This document shows positions 1 through 4,736 of a stretch of DNA of 5,451 bases, one piece after another. Location of the stretch: contig JAGXHO010000119.1 of NCBI GenBank assembly GCA_024636105.1, positions 1 to 5,451 on the forward strand, read 5' to 3'. The first letter of the stretch is position 1, and each line of letters opens with the position of its first letter. The position numbers and the translations under genes are program-made. A model generated the notes under the pieces. The model ran no database searches, was not told the DNA's origin, and was given only the letters and a program-made list of their open reading frames with translations. This DNA is from Trueperaceae bacterium (GTDB lineage Bacteria; Deinococcota; Deinococci; Deinococcales; Trueperaceae).

Positions 1-150
1 CGACCGGTAGTCCTCGAAGCCTCTCGCGTTCAACGACGCGAGCTCCTCGAGCAGCTCGGAGTCCGCCTTCGTGAAGTTGAAGCACGACTTCCCCTGCATC
101 CGCTTCTTCAGTTCCGGCGGACTTCGCGCCCGCGGCCGACGCGCATAGAG
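1..150 (-). pseudogene. C-terminal fragment of a DUF1801-type protein, cut at the window edge
   Basis: Read right to left, this frame gives PPELKKRMQGKSCFNF at about 120-73, followed by an acidic helix with ELLEELASL and GFEDYR. From memory of the family, this is the usual C-terminal end of DUF1801 (YdhG-like, iron-chaperone/frataxin-like fold) proteins, where a K-S/A-C-F-x-F motif precedes a final helix. The residues SLYARRP at about 153-133 could be a degraded version of the preceding strand. The N-terminal half is missing: to the right lies the start of the plus-strand YdeI-type gene on the other strand. The only in-frame starts are a GTG at 165-163 inside that gene and an internal ATG at 99-97, and neither would give a complete domain. 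I therefore read it as a 5'-truncated remnant. It runs off the window at base 1, so its stop is unseen. A short functional gene is possible but less likely. Confidence 0.45.
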
Positions 151-157
151 TGAAGCG

Positions 158-778
158 ATGATCACGGACATCCAGGACTACTTCACGAAAGGCTGCGGCC
201 GCTGCGAGCGCTTCGACACACCCGACTGCTCGACGCGACGCTGGATCGATGGCTTGAACCGCGTGCGGCGCCTCTGCCTCGATGCGGGGCTCGAAGAGAC
301 GCTGAAGTGGGCGCATCCGTGCTACGTCCATGCGGGGCGCAACATCGCGATCCTCGGCGCCTTCCGTGACGACTTCCGATTGAGCTTCTTCAAAGCAGCG
401 CTGATGAAGGACCCGAACGGCGTCCTCGAGAAACAGGGACCCAACACGCGTCATCCCGACATGATCCGGTTCTCGGACGACGCGCGGGTGGCGGAGCTCG
501 AGCCGGTCATCCGCGCCTACCTGAAGGAAGCCATGGGCTATGCGGAGGCGGGGACCGAGCCACCGAAGGAGACGCGCGAGATCGCGTTGCCGGACGAGCT
601 GGTCGAGGCCATGGACGCCGATGCGGACCTCGCCGAGGCGTTCCATCGCCTCACGCCGGGCCGGCAAAGAAGCTACGTGATCAACCTCGGCTCGGCGAAG
701 AAGCCTGAAACGCGATTCGCCCGCATCGCCAAGTTTCGCGACAAGATCCTCGCAGGGAAGGGCGCGACGGATCGGTGA
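158..778 (+). CDS. YdeI/OmpD-associated family protein (DUF1801 + OmdA domains)
   Basis: A complete 206-residue cytoplasmic protein with no signal peptide or membrane segment. Residues about 30-120 match the DUF1801 domain, with the hallmark LKWAHPCYVHAGRNIAILGA at 49-68, then FRLSFFKAALMKDP and GPNTRHPDMIRF. Residues about 140-200 match the C-terminal OmdA domain, with a PDELVEAMD helix and the positively charged F/Y-x-I-x-x-A-K-x-x-x-T-R-x-x-R-I segment ending in KFRDKIL. The N-terminus carries a C-x2-C-x7-C cluster (C13, C16, C24), which I believe is shared by a subfamily of these proteins. YdeI of enterobacteria is linked to peptide resistance and OmpD association; here the function is unknown. 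The ATG at 158 fits the family's N-terminus but has only a weak GTGAAG ribosome site just upstream, and no clear promoter is visible. The gene is monocistronic and converges on the minus-strand operon. Confidence 0.88.
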   Translation: MITDIQDYFTKGCGRCERFDTPDCSTRRWIDGLNRVRRLCLDAGLEETLKWAHPCYVHAGRNIAILGAFRDDFRLSFFKAALMKDPNGVLEKQGPNTRHPDMIRFSDDARVAELEPVIRAYLKEAMGYAEAGTEPPKETREIALPDELVEAMDADADLAEAFHRLTPGRQRSYVINLGSAKKPETRFARIAKFRDKILAGKGATDR

Positions 779-806
779 CGCGAGCTCGCGCGGCCGTCGA
801 GCGCGA
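779..806. terminator. Inverted repeats between convergent genes, weak terminator candidate
   Basis: Directly after the plus-strand TGA stop (776-778) lies the perfect 12-bp palindrome CGCGAGCTCGCG (779-790). It is overlapped by a second possible hairpin, TCGCGC at 786-791 pairing with GCGCGA at 801-806. Two genes converge on this 85-bp gap, so a terminator is expected here. There is no T-run on either strand and the stems are short. GC-rich DNA often forms such palindromes by chance. Confidence 0.25.
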
Positions 807-863
807 CCGCCGACCCGAGCGTTCCGACGAGGGAGGGCGCCTCGCCATAAGATCCCGTCTCGT

Positions 864-1172
864 CTAAACAGAGCTCCTCGTCCACCGCAGCGGCTTGGCC
901 CCCTGGTCGCGCACGACCAGGCTCTTGGCCTCCAGGTCGAGCTGCACGGTCTTGACCCACCAACCCGCCTTCGCCCCGCCGGGGAACAGCTCGTCGGACA
1001 GGTGGCGCTTGCTGGCGTCGATCATCTCGGCCTGCGTGAGCCCGGGCAGCGCCTCCGGCAGCGCCCGGAGCAGCGCCTCACGGGCAGCCTGATATCTCGC
1101 CGCGTCGACCCGGGTCGTCCGGCCCGGCGTGTTGACGTTCTCGACCTCGATCTTCTCCCCCTGGCATGTCAA
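864..1172 (-). CDS. DUF6958 family protein, apparently frameshifted after its start codon
   Basis: This roughly 100-residue soluble protein has the features I recall for DUF6958: EKIEVENVNTPGRTTRVDAA near the start, LPGLTQAEMIDA in the middle, then LFPGGAKAGWWVKTVQLDLE and KPLRWTR near the end. The function of the family is unknown; the pattern suggests a small winged-helix-like domain. The best start signal is ATG at 1167-1165, preceded by AGGAGG (1178-1173) with a 5-base spacer. That ATG reads a different frame, however, and stops after about 28 codons near 1078. Removing one G from the run of five (1157-1161) would join it in frame to the conserved sequence as MPGEKIEVEN. Without a correction, the only in-frame start is TTG at 1172-1170. 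It overlaps the upstream TGA but abuts the ribosome site, so initiation would be poor. The coordinates use that TTG. This is either a true frameshift, an assembly error in the homopolymer, or a weak TTG start. It is the last gene of the operon. Confidence 0.72.
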   Translation of the reverse strand: MTCQGEKIEVENVNTPGRTTRVDAARYQAAREALLRALPEALPGLTQAEMIDASKRHLSDELFPGGAKAGWWVKTVQLDLEAKSLVVRDQGAKPLRWTRSSV

Positions 1173-2077
1173 CCTCCTTCGTAGGCGCGTTCGAGCGCCG
1201 CCACGTCCAGCCGCCGCATCGGCGTCAGAGCGAAGAACACGCGGTCTCGGGCGGCTTCGTCGTCCGAGTCCAGCCACGCGCCTACCGCCTCCGGGACCAC
1301 CTGCCACCACAGACCGAACCGGTCGCGCACCCAGCCGCACCGGCCCTCCTCGCCACCGTCGGCCGCGAGCGCGATCGCGACCCGGTCGACCTCCGCCTGG
1401 TCGGCGCACATCACCTGCAGCGAGACTCCCTCGTCGAAGCCGAAGGCGTGACCGGCGCCACCGTCCATCGCGACGAACGGCTGGCCGCGGAGCTCGAGCA
1501 CGGCCTGTTTCACCGTGCCGACCTCGCCCCCCTCGCCCTCGGCGAACTCTTCGACGTGGTGGAGGTGCGAGCCTGGGAAGATGGAGACGTAGGCGGCGAT
1601 CGCTTCGCGTGCCCGACCGTGGTGCGGCCCGGCGAACATCAGCGCCGGCACGACGGTCGGACGCGCGACGTCGTCGCGCACCATCAACTGCCACGAGACG
1701 CCGAACCGGTCCTGCATCCACACGAAGCGCGGGCTCCACGGGTAGGTGCCCAGCGGCATCAGGTCCATGCCGCCCTCGCCCAGCTCGGCGTGCAGCGCAT
1801 CGACGGCGGAGGCGTCGGGGAGGTGAACGTGGAACGAGACGCTCGGGTTCGGCTCGAAGCGCGGCCCGGCGTTCAACAGCGTGAAACGCTGGCCGGCGAC
1901 GGTGACGTCGACGGTGAGGACGCTCCCGGGCGGCTTGTTCGAGGGGTTCTGTCCCGAGCGCGGGTAGCGCGCGACCGCGTCGACGTGACCCTCGGGGAAG
2001 GCGGCCGTGTAGAACGAGGCCGCGGCCTCGGCGTGGTCGTCGAGCCAGATGCACGGAACGATCCGATCGGCAGCCAT
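1169..2077 (-). CDS. VOC family protein with two PhnB-like (3-demethylubiquinone methyltransferase-like) domains
   Basis: A complete 302-residue soluble protein made of two tandem vicinal-oxygen-chelate domains of the PhnB / 3-dmu-9_3-mt type. Domain 1 spans about residues 5-135: I-V-P-C-I-W-L-D-D-H-A-E-A-A-A-S-F-Y at 6-23, the FTLLNAGP strand at 65-72, the SVSFHVHLPD strand at 79-88, and the closing DRFGVSWQLM at 123-132. Domain 2 spans about 140-262: VPALMFAGPHHGRAREAIAA, then QPFVAMDGG, SLQVMCAD and the closing DRFGLWWQVVP at 252-262. The repeated closing motif shows internal duplication. A short helical tail (VAALERAYEGG) follows. Family members often bind a metal or small ligands, but most lack an assigned reaction, and none can be named here. 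The ATG at 2077 gives the normal N-terminus. The gene follows the DUF4386 gene by 13 bp, its ribosome site is poor, and its TGA stop is 1 base before the downstream ATG. Confidence 0.92.
   Translation of the reverse strand: MAADRIVPCIWLDDHAEAAASFYTAAFPEGHVDAVARYPRSGQNPSNKPPGSVLTVDVTVAGQRFTLLNAGPRFEPNPSVSFHVHLPDASAVDALHAELGEGGMDLMPLGTYPWSPRFVWMQDRFGVSWQLMVRDDVARPTVVPALMFAGPHHGRAREAIAAYVSIFPGSHLHHVEEFAEGEGGEVGTVKQAVLELRGQPFVAMDGGAGHAFGFDEGVSLQVMCADQAEVDRVAIALAADGGEEGRCGWVRDRFGLWWQVVPEAVGAWLDSDDEAARDRVFFALTPMRRLDVAALERAYEGG
1173..1180 (-). promoter_or_regulatory. Ribosome binding site for the DUF6958 gene, inside the VOC gene's last codons
   Basis: The minus strand reads GAAGGAGG followed by TTGAC and then ATG (1167-1165). 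The site lies in the codons for the final Glu-Gly-Gly of the upstream VOC gene. The strong match and the 5-base spacer mark the ATG as the original start and indicate coupling to translation of the upstream gene. It is therefore the key evidence that the downstream frame has shifted. Confidence 0.75.
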
Positions 2078-2090
2078 GCACGAGGGTAGC

Positions 2091-2561
2091 CTACGAGGCT
2101 CGTCTCGTCCTCTCCCACAGCCCCGCGATGAGGATCCAGATTCCCACCACCAGCTCTAACGGGACGTAGGGCAGATAGAAGTAGAACGGAATGGTGGTGC
2201 CGAACACCTGCGCGACGGTTCCGATCAGCATCGGCACCGTCGCGATCAGTCCCCATAGAGCCAGCCAGCGCGGCACCAGGCCGGAGCGAACGAGCAGGAA
2301 GTAGAAGAGCAGGTCGCCTAGGCAGAACACCAGCATGTGCAGCGTGTTGCCGACGAACTCCATCGACGCGTACGCCAGCCCACCCAGGCGCAGCAGCGCG
2401 TCCGGCCGGCCGCTCGCCGCGTACATCTCGGCGATGCGCAGAAGTGCGAACGCCTCGCTCTTACTAGCAGCCAGGAGCGCCGCCTCGAGCAGGTAGAAGG
2501 CGAAGGCGGTCAACGCGATGCGCTGGTCCTGCCGGCGCAGGACCATGCTTGACGCGTTCAT
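2091..2561 (-). CDS. DUF4386-type membrane protein lacking its N-terminal part
   Basis: A 156-residue integral membrane protein with about four hydrophobic helices (roughly residues 14-33, 70-91, 98-120 and 127-148). The stretch LGDLLFYFLLVRSGLVPRWL at 81-100, followed by ALWGLI, is the typical conserved region of DUF4386 proteins. The IALTAFAFYLLEAALLA segment at 15-31 corresponds to their third helix. From memory, family members are about 220-240 residues and begin with two more helices and a conserved loop, which are absent here. Upstream in this frame there is a TGA within 13 codons, and that DNA encodes the hydrolase tail. The start ATG (2561-2559) overlaps the hydrolase stop as ATGA, with GGGAG 8 bases before it, so the shortened gene is still set up for coupled translation. 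It may be a functional short variant or a truncated gene preserved by its position. The family's function is unknown. Confidence 0.8.
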   Translation of the reverse strand: MNASSMVLRRQDQRIALTAFAFYLLEAALLAASKSEAFALLRIAEMYAASGRPDALLRLGGLAYASMEFVGNTLHMLVFCLGDLLFYFLLVRSGLVPRWLALWGLIATVPMLIGTVAQVFGTTIPFYFYLPYVPLELVVGIWILIAGLWERTRRAS

Positions 2562-3484
2562 GGATCGCTCCCGTCGGGATGGCCGCCATGGTGATCACCG
2601 AGCTTCGGGCCTCCACGCATCAATCTAGGTGGCGGGCCCCGGGACATTCCGCCTTCGCGCAGAAAGGCGAGCACGTCTCGTCGAAAGCGGCGGCCGCGTG
2701 CCGGGTGGCCCATGCGGGGGTAGAGCACCAGGCGCGAATCGGGGATGCCCGCCGCCGTCTCCCGGAACAGGTCCGGGGTGTAGAAAGGATCCTGATCACC
2801 CGCGACCACCAGCGTCGGTGCACGGACGTCGCCGAGACGATCGCGGAACCGGAAACGGTCTTCGGCCTCGACGATAACGACGAAGTCGCTGGGATCGCGG
2901 GGCGCGTCCAGCGCCATGACCGGCGCGAGCGTCCACACCACGGGGCGCGTGAGGACCCACGCCGGTCCACGCTGCGGCAAGACGAACGACAACAACTGCG
3001 ACCACACGTCTCGCCAACGGCGCTTCTCGGCGAGCCGCGCCAACTGCAGCTGCCCGCGCTTGGCCGGTTCGCTCAACTCGTGGGCGCTCGAGTGAACGAC
3101 CAGCCGCCGCACCGTGTCGGGATGATCGGCCGCGAGTCGCAGCGCGATCGCACCGCCGGTCGATGTGCCGATCACGTCCACCGGCCCGTCGAACTCCTCG
3201 CGCATCATGCTCGCGTAATCGGTCGCGATGTCAGCGATCGTGCTGCCGCGTCGCAGACCAGCCCGCCGCATCACGACGAACACCGTGAAGTCGCGCGCCA
3301 AGAACCCGTACATGAAGGACGCGCCGCCTGGCGGCGGCTCGCTCTTGGGGATCAACCCCGCGATGACGACGAGCGGCCGCGCGCCGCGGCCGACGCGGAC
3401 GTACGGCAGGCCGCCGCGGAAGTGACCCTTGGCGGGCCGTCGATGCGCGCCTTCGCGGCTCACGTTCTCGCCATCCTCTGGCAC
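2558..3484 (-). CDS. Alpha/beta-fold hydrolase
   Basis: With the GTG start at 3484-3482 the protein has 308 residues and no signal peptide. It shows an alpha/beta-hydrolase plan: LPYVRVGRGARPLVVIAGL at about 26-44, with the oxyanion-loop region at the end of the strand; the nucleophile elbow GTSTGG with Ser108; the strand-turn LVVAGDQDPF, with Asp232 the likely catalytic acid; and MGHPA with His260. The segment between about 140 and 210 is the cap. The substrate cannot be predicted; esterase, lipase or haloperoxidase-like activity are all possible. The start was chosen because AGGAG (3494-3490) sits 5 bases before this GTG. The frame is open 13 codons further, to a GTG at 3523. The last 30 residues or so, rich in Gly, Pro and Arg, extend past the usual end of the fold and may be read-on into once-noncoding DNA. 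It is the first gene of the operon, and its TGA overlaps the next ATG. Confidence 0.88.
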   Translation of the reverse strand: MPEDGENVSREGAHRRPAKGHFRGGLPYVRVGRGARPLVVIAGLIPKSEPPPGGASFMYGFLARDFTVFVVMRRAGLRRGSTIADIATDYASMMREEFDGPVDVIGTSTGGAIALRLAADHPDTVRRLVVHSSAHELSEPAKRGQLQLARLAEKRRWRDVWSQLLSFVLPQRGPAWVLTRPVVWTLAPVMALDAPRDPSDFVVIVEAEDRFRFRDRLGDVRAPTLVVAGDQDPFYTPDLFRETAAGIPDSRLVLYPRMGHPARGRRFRRDVLAFLREGGMSRGPPPRLMRGGPKLGDHHGGHPDGSDP

Positions 3485-3489
3485 CACTG

Positions 3490-3494
3490 CTCCT
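3490..3494 (-). promoter_or_regulatory. Ribosome binding site that sets the hydrolase start
   Basis: AGGAG on the minus strand is followed by CAGTG and then GTG (3484-3482). The spacing of 5 bases favours this GTG over the adjacent GTG at 3487 (2 bases) and over the far GTG at 3523, which would place the site inside the gene. Confidence 0.55.
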
Positions 3495-3536
3495 ACCCGT
3501 CGATGTACCTCGACGAGGCGCACCTGACGCTCGAAC

Positions 3537-3551
3537 GCGGGACGTTCCCGC
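3537..3551. other. Short inverted repeat upstream of the hydrolase operon
   Basis: GCGGGA at 3537-3542 and TCCCGC at 3546-3551 form a 6-bp stem around a 3-base loop, about 55 bp before the hydrolase start. On the minus strand it lies about 20 bp after the TAG that ends the coding remnant to its right, so it could be an old terminator. It could also be an operator for the operon. No convincing -35/-10 pair for the operon was found nearby. Confidence 0.25.
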
Positions 3552-3572
3552 TCGACGGGCTGGGCCGCGCCG

Positions 3573-3741
3573 CTACGCCCGCGGCTCGAGGCGGAAGCGC
3601 ACGGCCCAGTCGACGTGCACGCTCAACGCCGTCGGCTTGACGTCCCCGCGCCGCTGACCGCGGGCGGCGAGCGCGTGCACGTGCTAACGGCGTGCGGATC
3701 ACCGGCGTCCACTCGCCGCCCGGACAGGTCAGCGTCCTTCG
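3573..3741 (-). pseudogene. Degenerate C-terminal coding remnant, family not recognised
   Basis: This stretch lies between higA and the hydrolase operon and contains no intact gene. Two minus-strand frames look like pieces of one protein. The first (about 3741-3700) reads GGEWTPVIRTP, with all third codon positions G or C. After a TTAGC stretch near 3690 the signal moves to another frame, which reads GDVKPTALSVHVDWAVRF and RLEPRA and ends at TAG (3575-3573). All 23 third positions from that GDV on are G or C. A single frameshift around 3680-3695 would connect them. The start of any such gene is missing, because a TGA at 3744-3742 and the higA gene lie immediately upstream. I do not recognise the family. 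Chance open frames in GC-rich DNA remain possible. Confidence 0.35.
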
Positions 3742-3776
3742 TCAGCCGAACATCTGGGCCCGGTTCACGCGACGTG

Positions 3777-4088
3777 TCACGCGACCTTCAAGGGCTTGAT
3801 CCGCTCGACCTCGGATCCGATCGCCGAAGCTGCCTCCCACAGATCCACCGCCCGCTGCGCGTTGAGCCAGAACTCAGGGGCGTTGCCGAAGAGGCGCGAA
3901 AGCCTGAGCGCCATCTCAGGACTCGCCGAGCGACGCTCCCGCAGCAACTCGTTCACGGTCTGACGCGAGACACCCAGCGCCGCAGCGAGGCCGGACACCG
4001 TCAGCCCATAGTCCGGCACGAAGTCCTCCCTGAGCATCTCCCCCGGGTGAATCGGACGAACCTCCTTACGTGTGTTCGGAATGCTCAT
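3777..4088 (-). CDS. higA: HigA family antitoxin (XRE-type DNA-binding protein)
   Basis: A complete 103-residue antitoxin of the HigA/VapI class. The N-terminal RPIHPGEMLREDFVPDYGLT (11-30) is the family signature. It is followed by the helix-turn-helix L-T-V-S-G-L-A-A-A-L-G-V-S-R-Q-T-V-N-E-L at 29-48, in which SRQTVNELLRERR includes the recognition helix. MALRLSRLFGNAPEFWLNAQ at 59-78 is the usual C-terminal helical region. Known members neutralise HigB by direct binding and repress their own operon through the helix-turn-helix domain. The ATG at 4088 has an excellent ribosome site 5 bases away. The gene starts 13 bp after the higB stop, so the antitoxin is co-transcribed behind its toxin. 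The strong ribosome site beside a leaderless toxin start suggests the antitoxin is translated in excess (inference). Confidence 0.95.
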   Translation of the reverse strand: MSIPNTRKEVRPIHPGEMLREDFVPDYGLTVSGLAAALGVSRQTVNELLRERRSASPEMALRLSRLFGNAPEFWLNAQRAVDLWEAASAIGSEVERIKPLKVA

Positions 4089-4093
4089 GACCC

Positions 4094-4099
4094 ACCTCC
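4094..4099 (-). promoter_or_regulatory. Strong ribosome binding site of higA
   Basis: GGAGGT on the minus strand lies in the 13-bp higB-higA gap, 5 bases before the ATG at 4088. It is a near-perfect anti-16S match. The toxin gene has no recognisable site at all, and this contrast fits higher antitoxin than toxin synthesis. Confidence 0.75.
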
Positions 4100-4101
4100 C
4101 T

Positions 4102-4383
4102 CTAGTGGTCGTCCGTCACTTCGACATCGAAGGCGTCACCATCGGCGAACCGAAAGCAGATTCGCCACGGGTCGTTGATGACGATGGCGTGCTGACCAAG
4201 GCGGTCGCCCACCAGCCCATGGAGCCGATTCGCTGGCGGAACCCGAAGGTCGTCGAGGCGCGTCGCCAAGTCGATGTACTCGAGTTTTCGCCTCGCCCGC
4301 CGAACGATGTCCGGCGGCAGCCGCTTCGAGCGGCCGGTCGCGAACAGCTCCTCCGTGGGCCGGTCCGCAAACGTCTTGATCAC
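4102..4383 (-). CDS. higB: HigB family toxin (RelE/ParE-superfamily mRNA interferase)
   Basis: A complete 93-residue toxin of the HigB / 'plasmid maintenance system killer' class. It starts MIKTFADRPTEELF, continues with RLPPDIVRRARRKLEYID (21-38) and LRVPPANRLHGLVGDRLGQH (46-65), and ends with the strand pair INDPWRICFRF (69-79) and FDVEVTDDH (85-93). In characterised relatives the toxin binds the ribosome and cleaves mRNA during translation. The Arg residues of WRICFRF and the C-terminal His region are the likely active-site parts by family analogy. All expected motifs are present, so the toxin appears intact. The start is GTG at 4383-4381; no ribosome site precedes it, and the predicted transcription start falls at about 4384. 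It is the first gene of the two-gene unit and is followed by higA after 13 bp. Confidence 0.94.
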   Translation of the reverse strand: MIKTFADRPTEELFATGRSKRLPPDIVRRARRKLEYIDLATRLDDLRVPPANRLHGLVGDRLGQHAIVINDPWRICFRFADGDAFDVEVTDDH

Positions 4384-4390
4384 CCGTCGA

Positions 4391-4419
4391 AGTGTACTCT
4401 GTCACGTGACGCATGTCAA
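4391..4419 (-). promoter_or_regulatory. higBA promoter (sigma70-type) driving a probably leaderless toxin mRNA
   Basis: On the minus strand TTGACA (4419-4414, perfect -35) is followed by a 17-base spacer and TACACT (4396-4391, 4 of 6 matches to TATAAT, including the key TA and final T). Only seven bases separate the -10 from the higB GTG, so transcription should begin at about 4384-4383. This is the clearest promoter in the window. The -35 overlaps the stop codon of the decayed oxidoreductase frame (TGA, 4418-4416). Confidence 0.8.
4401..4410. promoter_or_regulatory. Palindromic operator candidate for HigA in the promoter spacer
   Basis: GTCACGTGAC is a perfect 10-bp palindrome lying wholly between the -35 and -10 elements of the higBA promoter. 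HigA-type antitoxins usually repress their own promoter by binding a palindrome that overlaps it. Protein bound here would block RNA polymerase. The symmetry does not extend beyond these ten bases. Confidence 0.6.
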
Positions 4420-4736
4420 AGGTGGACCGTGCCTCGCGCGCGCCCGCCACGGCCTACTTGGCCTGCGGCGTCGACGACGACCGGCATCCTCCCCCGCCTC
4501 CCCCGCCACCGCCGCCACGCGGCATCGTGCGTCGCGAGCTCCGCCACGACGTGGGCGACGTTGGCCATGCGCGTGGTGTCCGGCCGCACGACGACCCAGT
4601 CCACGAACGGAGCGTCGGCGCCGACCTCGAGGGCCAGGACGTCTGCCGCCCGCTTATTGTCGCGCGCGGGCGGCACGAGGGCACGGACGACCCACAGGTA
4701 CGCCCGCTCGCGCATCGCGTCGCCACCCGTACGAAC
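4416..4736 (-). pseudogene. Remnant of an NAD(P)-binding (SDR/NmrA-type) oxidoreductase
   Basis: One open minus-strand frame (ATG at 4715, open from about 4750) reads M-R-E-R-A-Y-L-W-V-V-R-A-L-V-P-P-A-R-D-N, then KRAADVLALEVGADAPFVDW and VVVRPDT. I recognise this as the second half of NAD(P)H-binding atypical short-chain dehydrogenases, in which R-A-L-V-P-P-H-x-D-N-x-x-A and E-W-x-x-V-R-P-D-x-L are conserved. After VVVRPDT the frame jumps directly to TRMANVAHVVAELATHDAAW, omitting the 25 to 30 residues that normally intervene. It then ends with RMPVVVDAA, the usual C-terminus, plus about 16 unrelated residues to the TGA at 4418-4416. The Rossmann N-terminal half with the GxxGxxG motif is absent: to the right lie the palindrome and the next gene. 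It is therefore an N-terminally truncated gene with an internal in-frame deletion, almost certainly non-functional. A G/C-rich, Arg/Gly-coding stretch near 4490-4520 may reflect further slippage. Confidence 0.72.

Noticed and set aside
121..157. Promoter for the YdeI-type gene (CATAGA as a -10 element)
   Set aside because: No acceptable -35 lies 16-18 bases upstream and the -10 match is weak. I cannot support a promoter call.
864..2081. A 405-codon minus-strand frame that would fuse VOC-region sequence to DUF6958
   Set aside because: Only its last 100 or so codons are protein-like. The rest is an Arg/Gly-rich shadow of the VOC gene in another frame, so no fusion protein is expected.
1166..2089. 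Long plus-strand open frame (307 codons) opposite the VOC gene
   Set aside because: It mirrors the VOC reading frame, a common artefact in GC-rich DNA. The minus-strand product has complete conserved domains and this one has none.
2549..3640. Long plus-strand open frame (363 codons) opposite the hydrolase
   Set aside because: It is the antisense shadow of a clear alpha/beta hydrolase. Its translation is rich in Arg, His and Ala with no recognisable motif and runs across the hydrolase-DUF4386 junction.
4487..4520. CCG/CCT-rich low-complexity tract as a functional repeat
   Set aside because: It is short and irregular and lies in the decayed oxidoreductase frame, where it encodes an Arg/Gly/Trp-rich stretch. 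Local slippage explains it.
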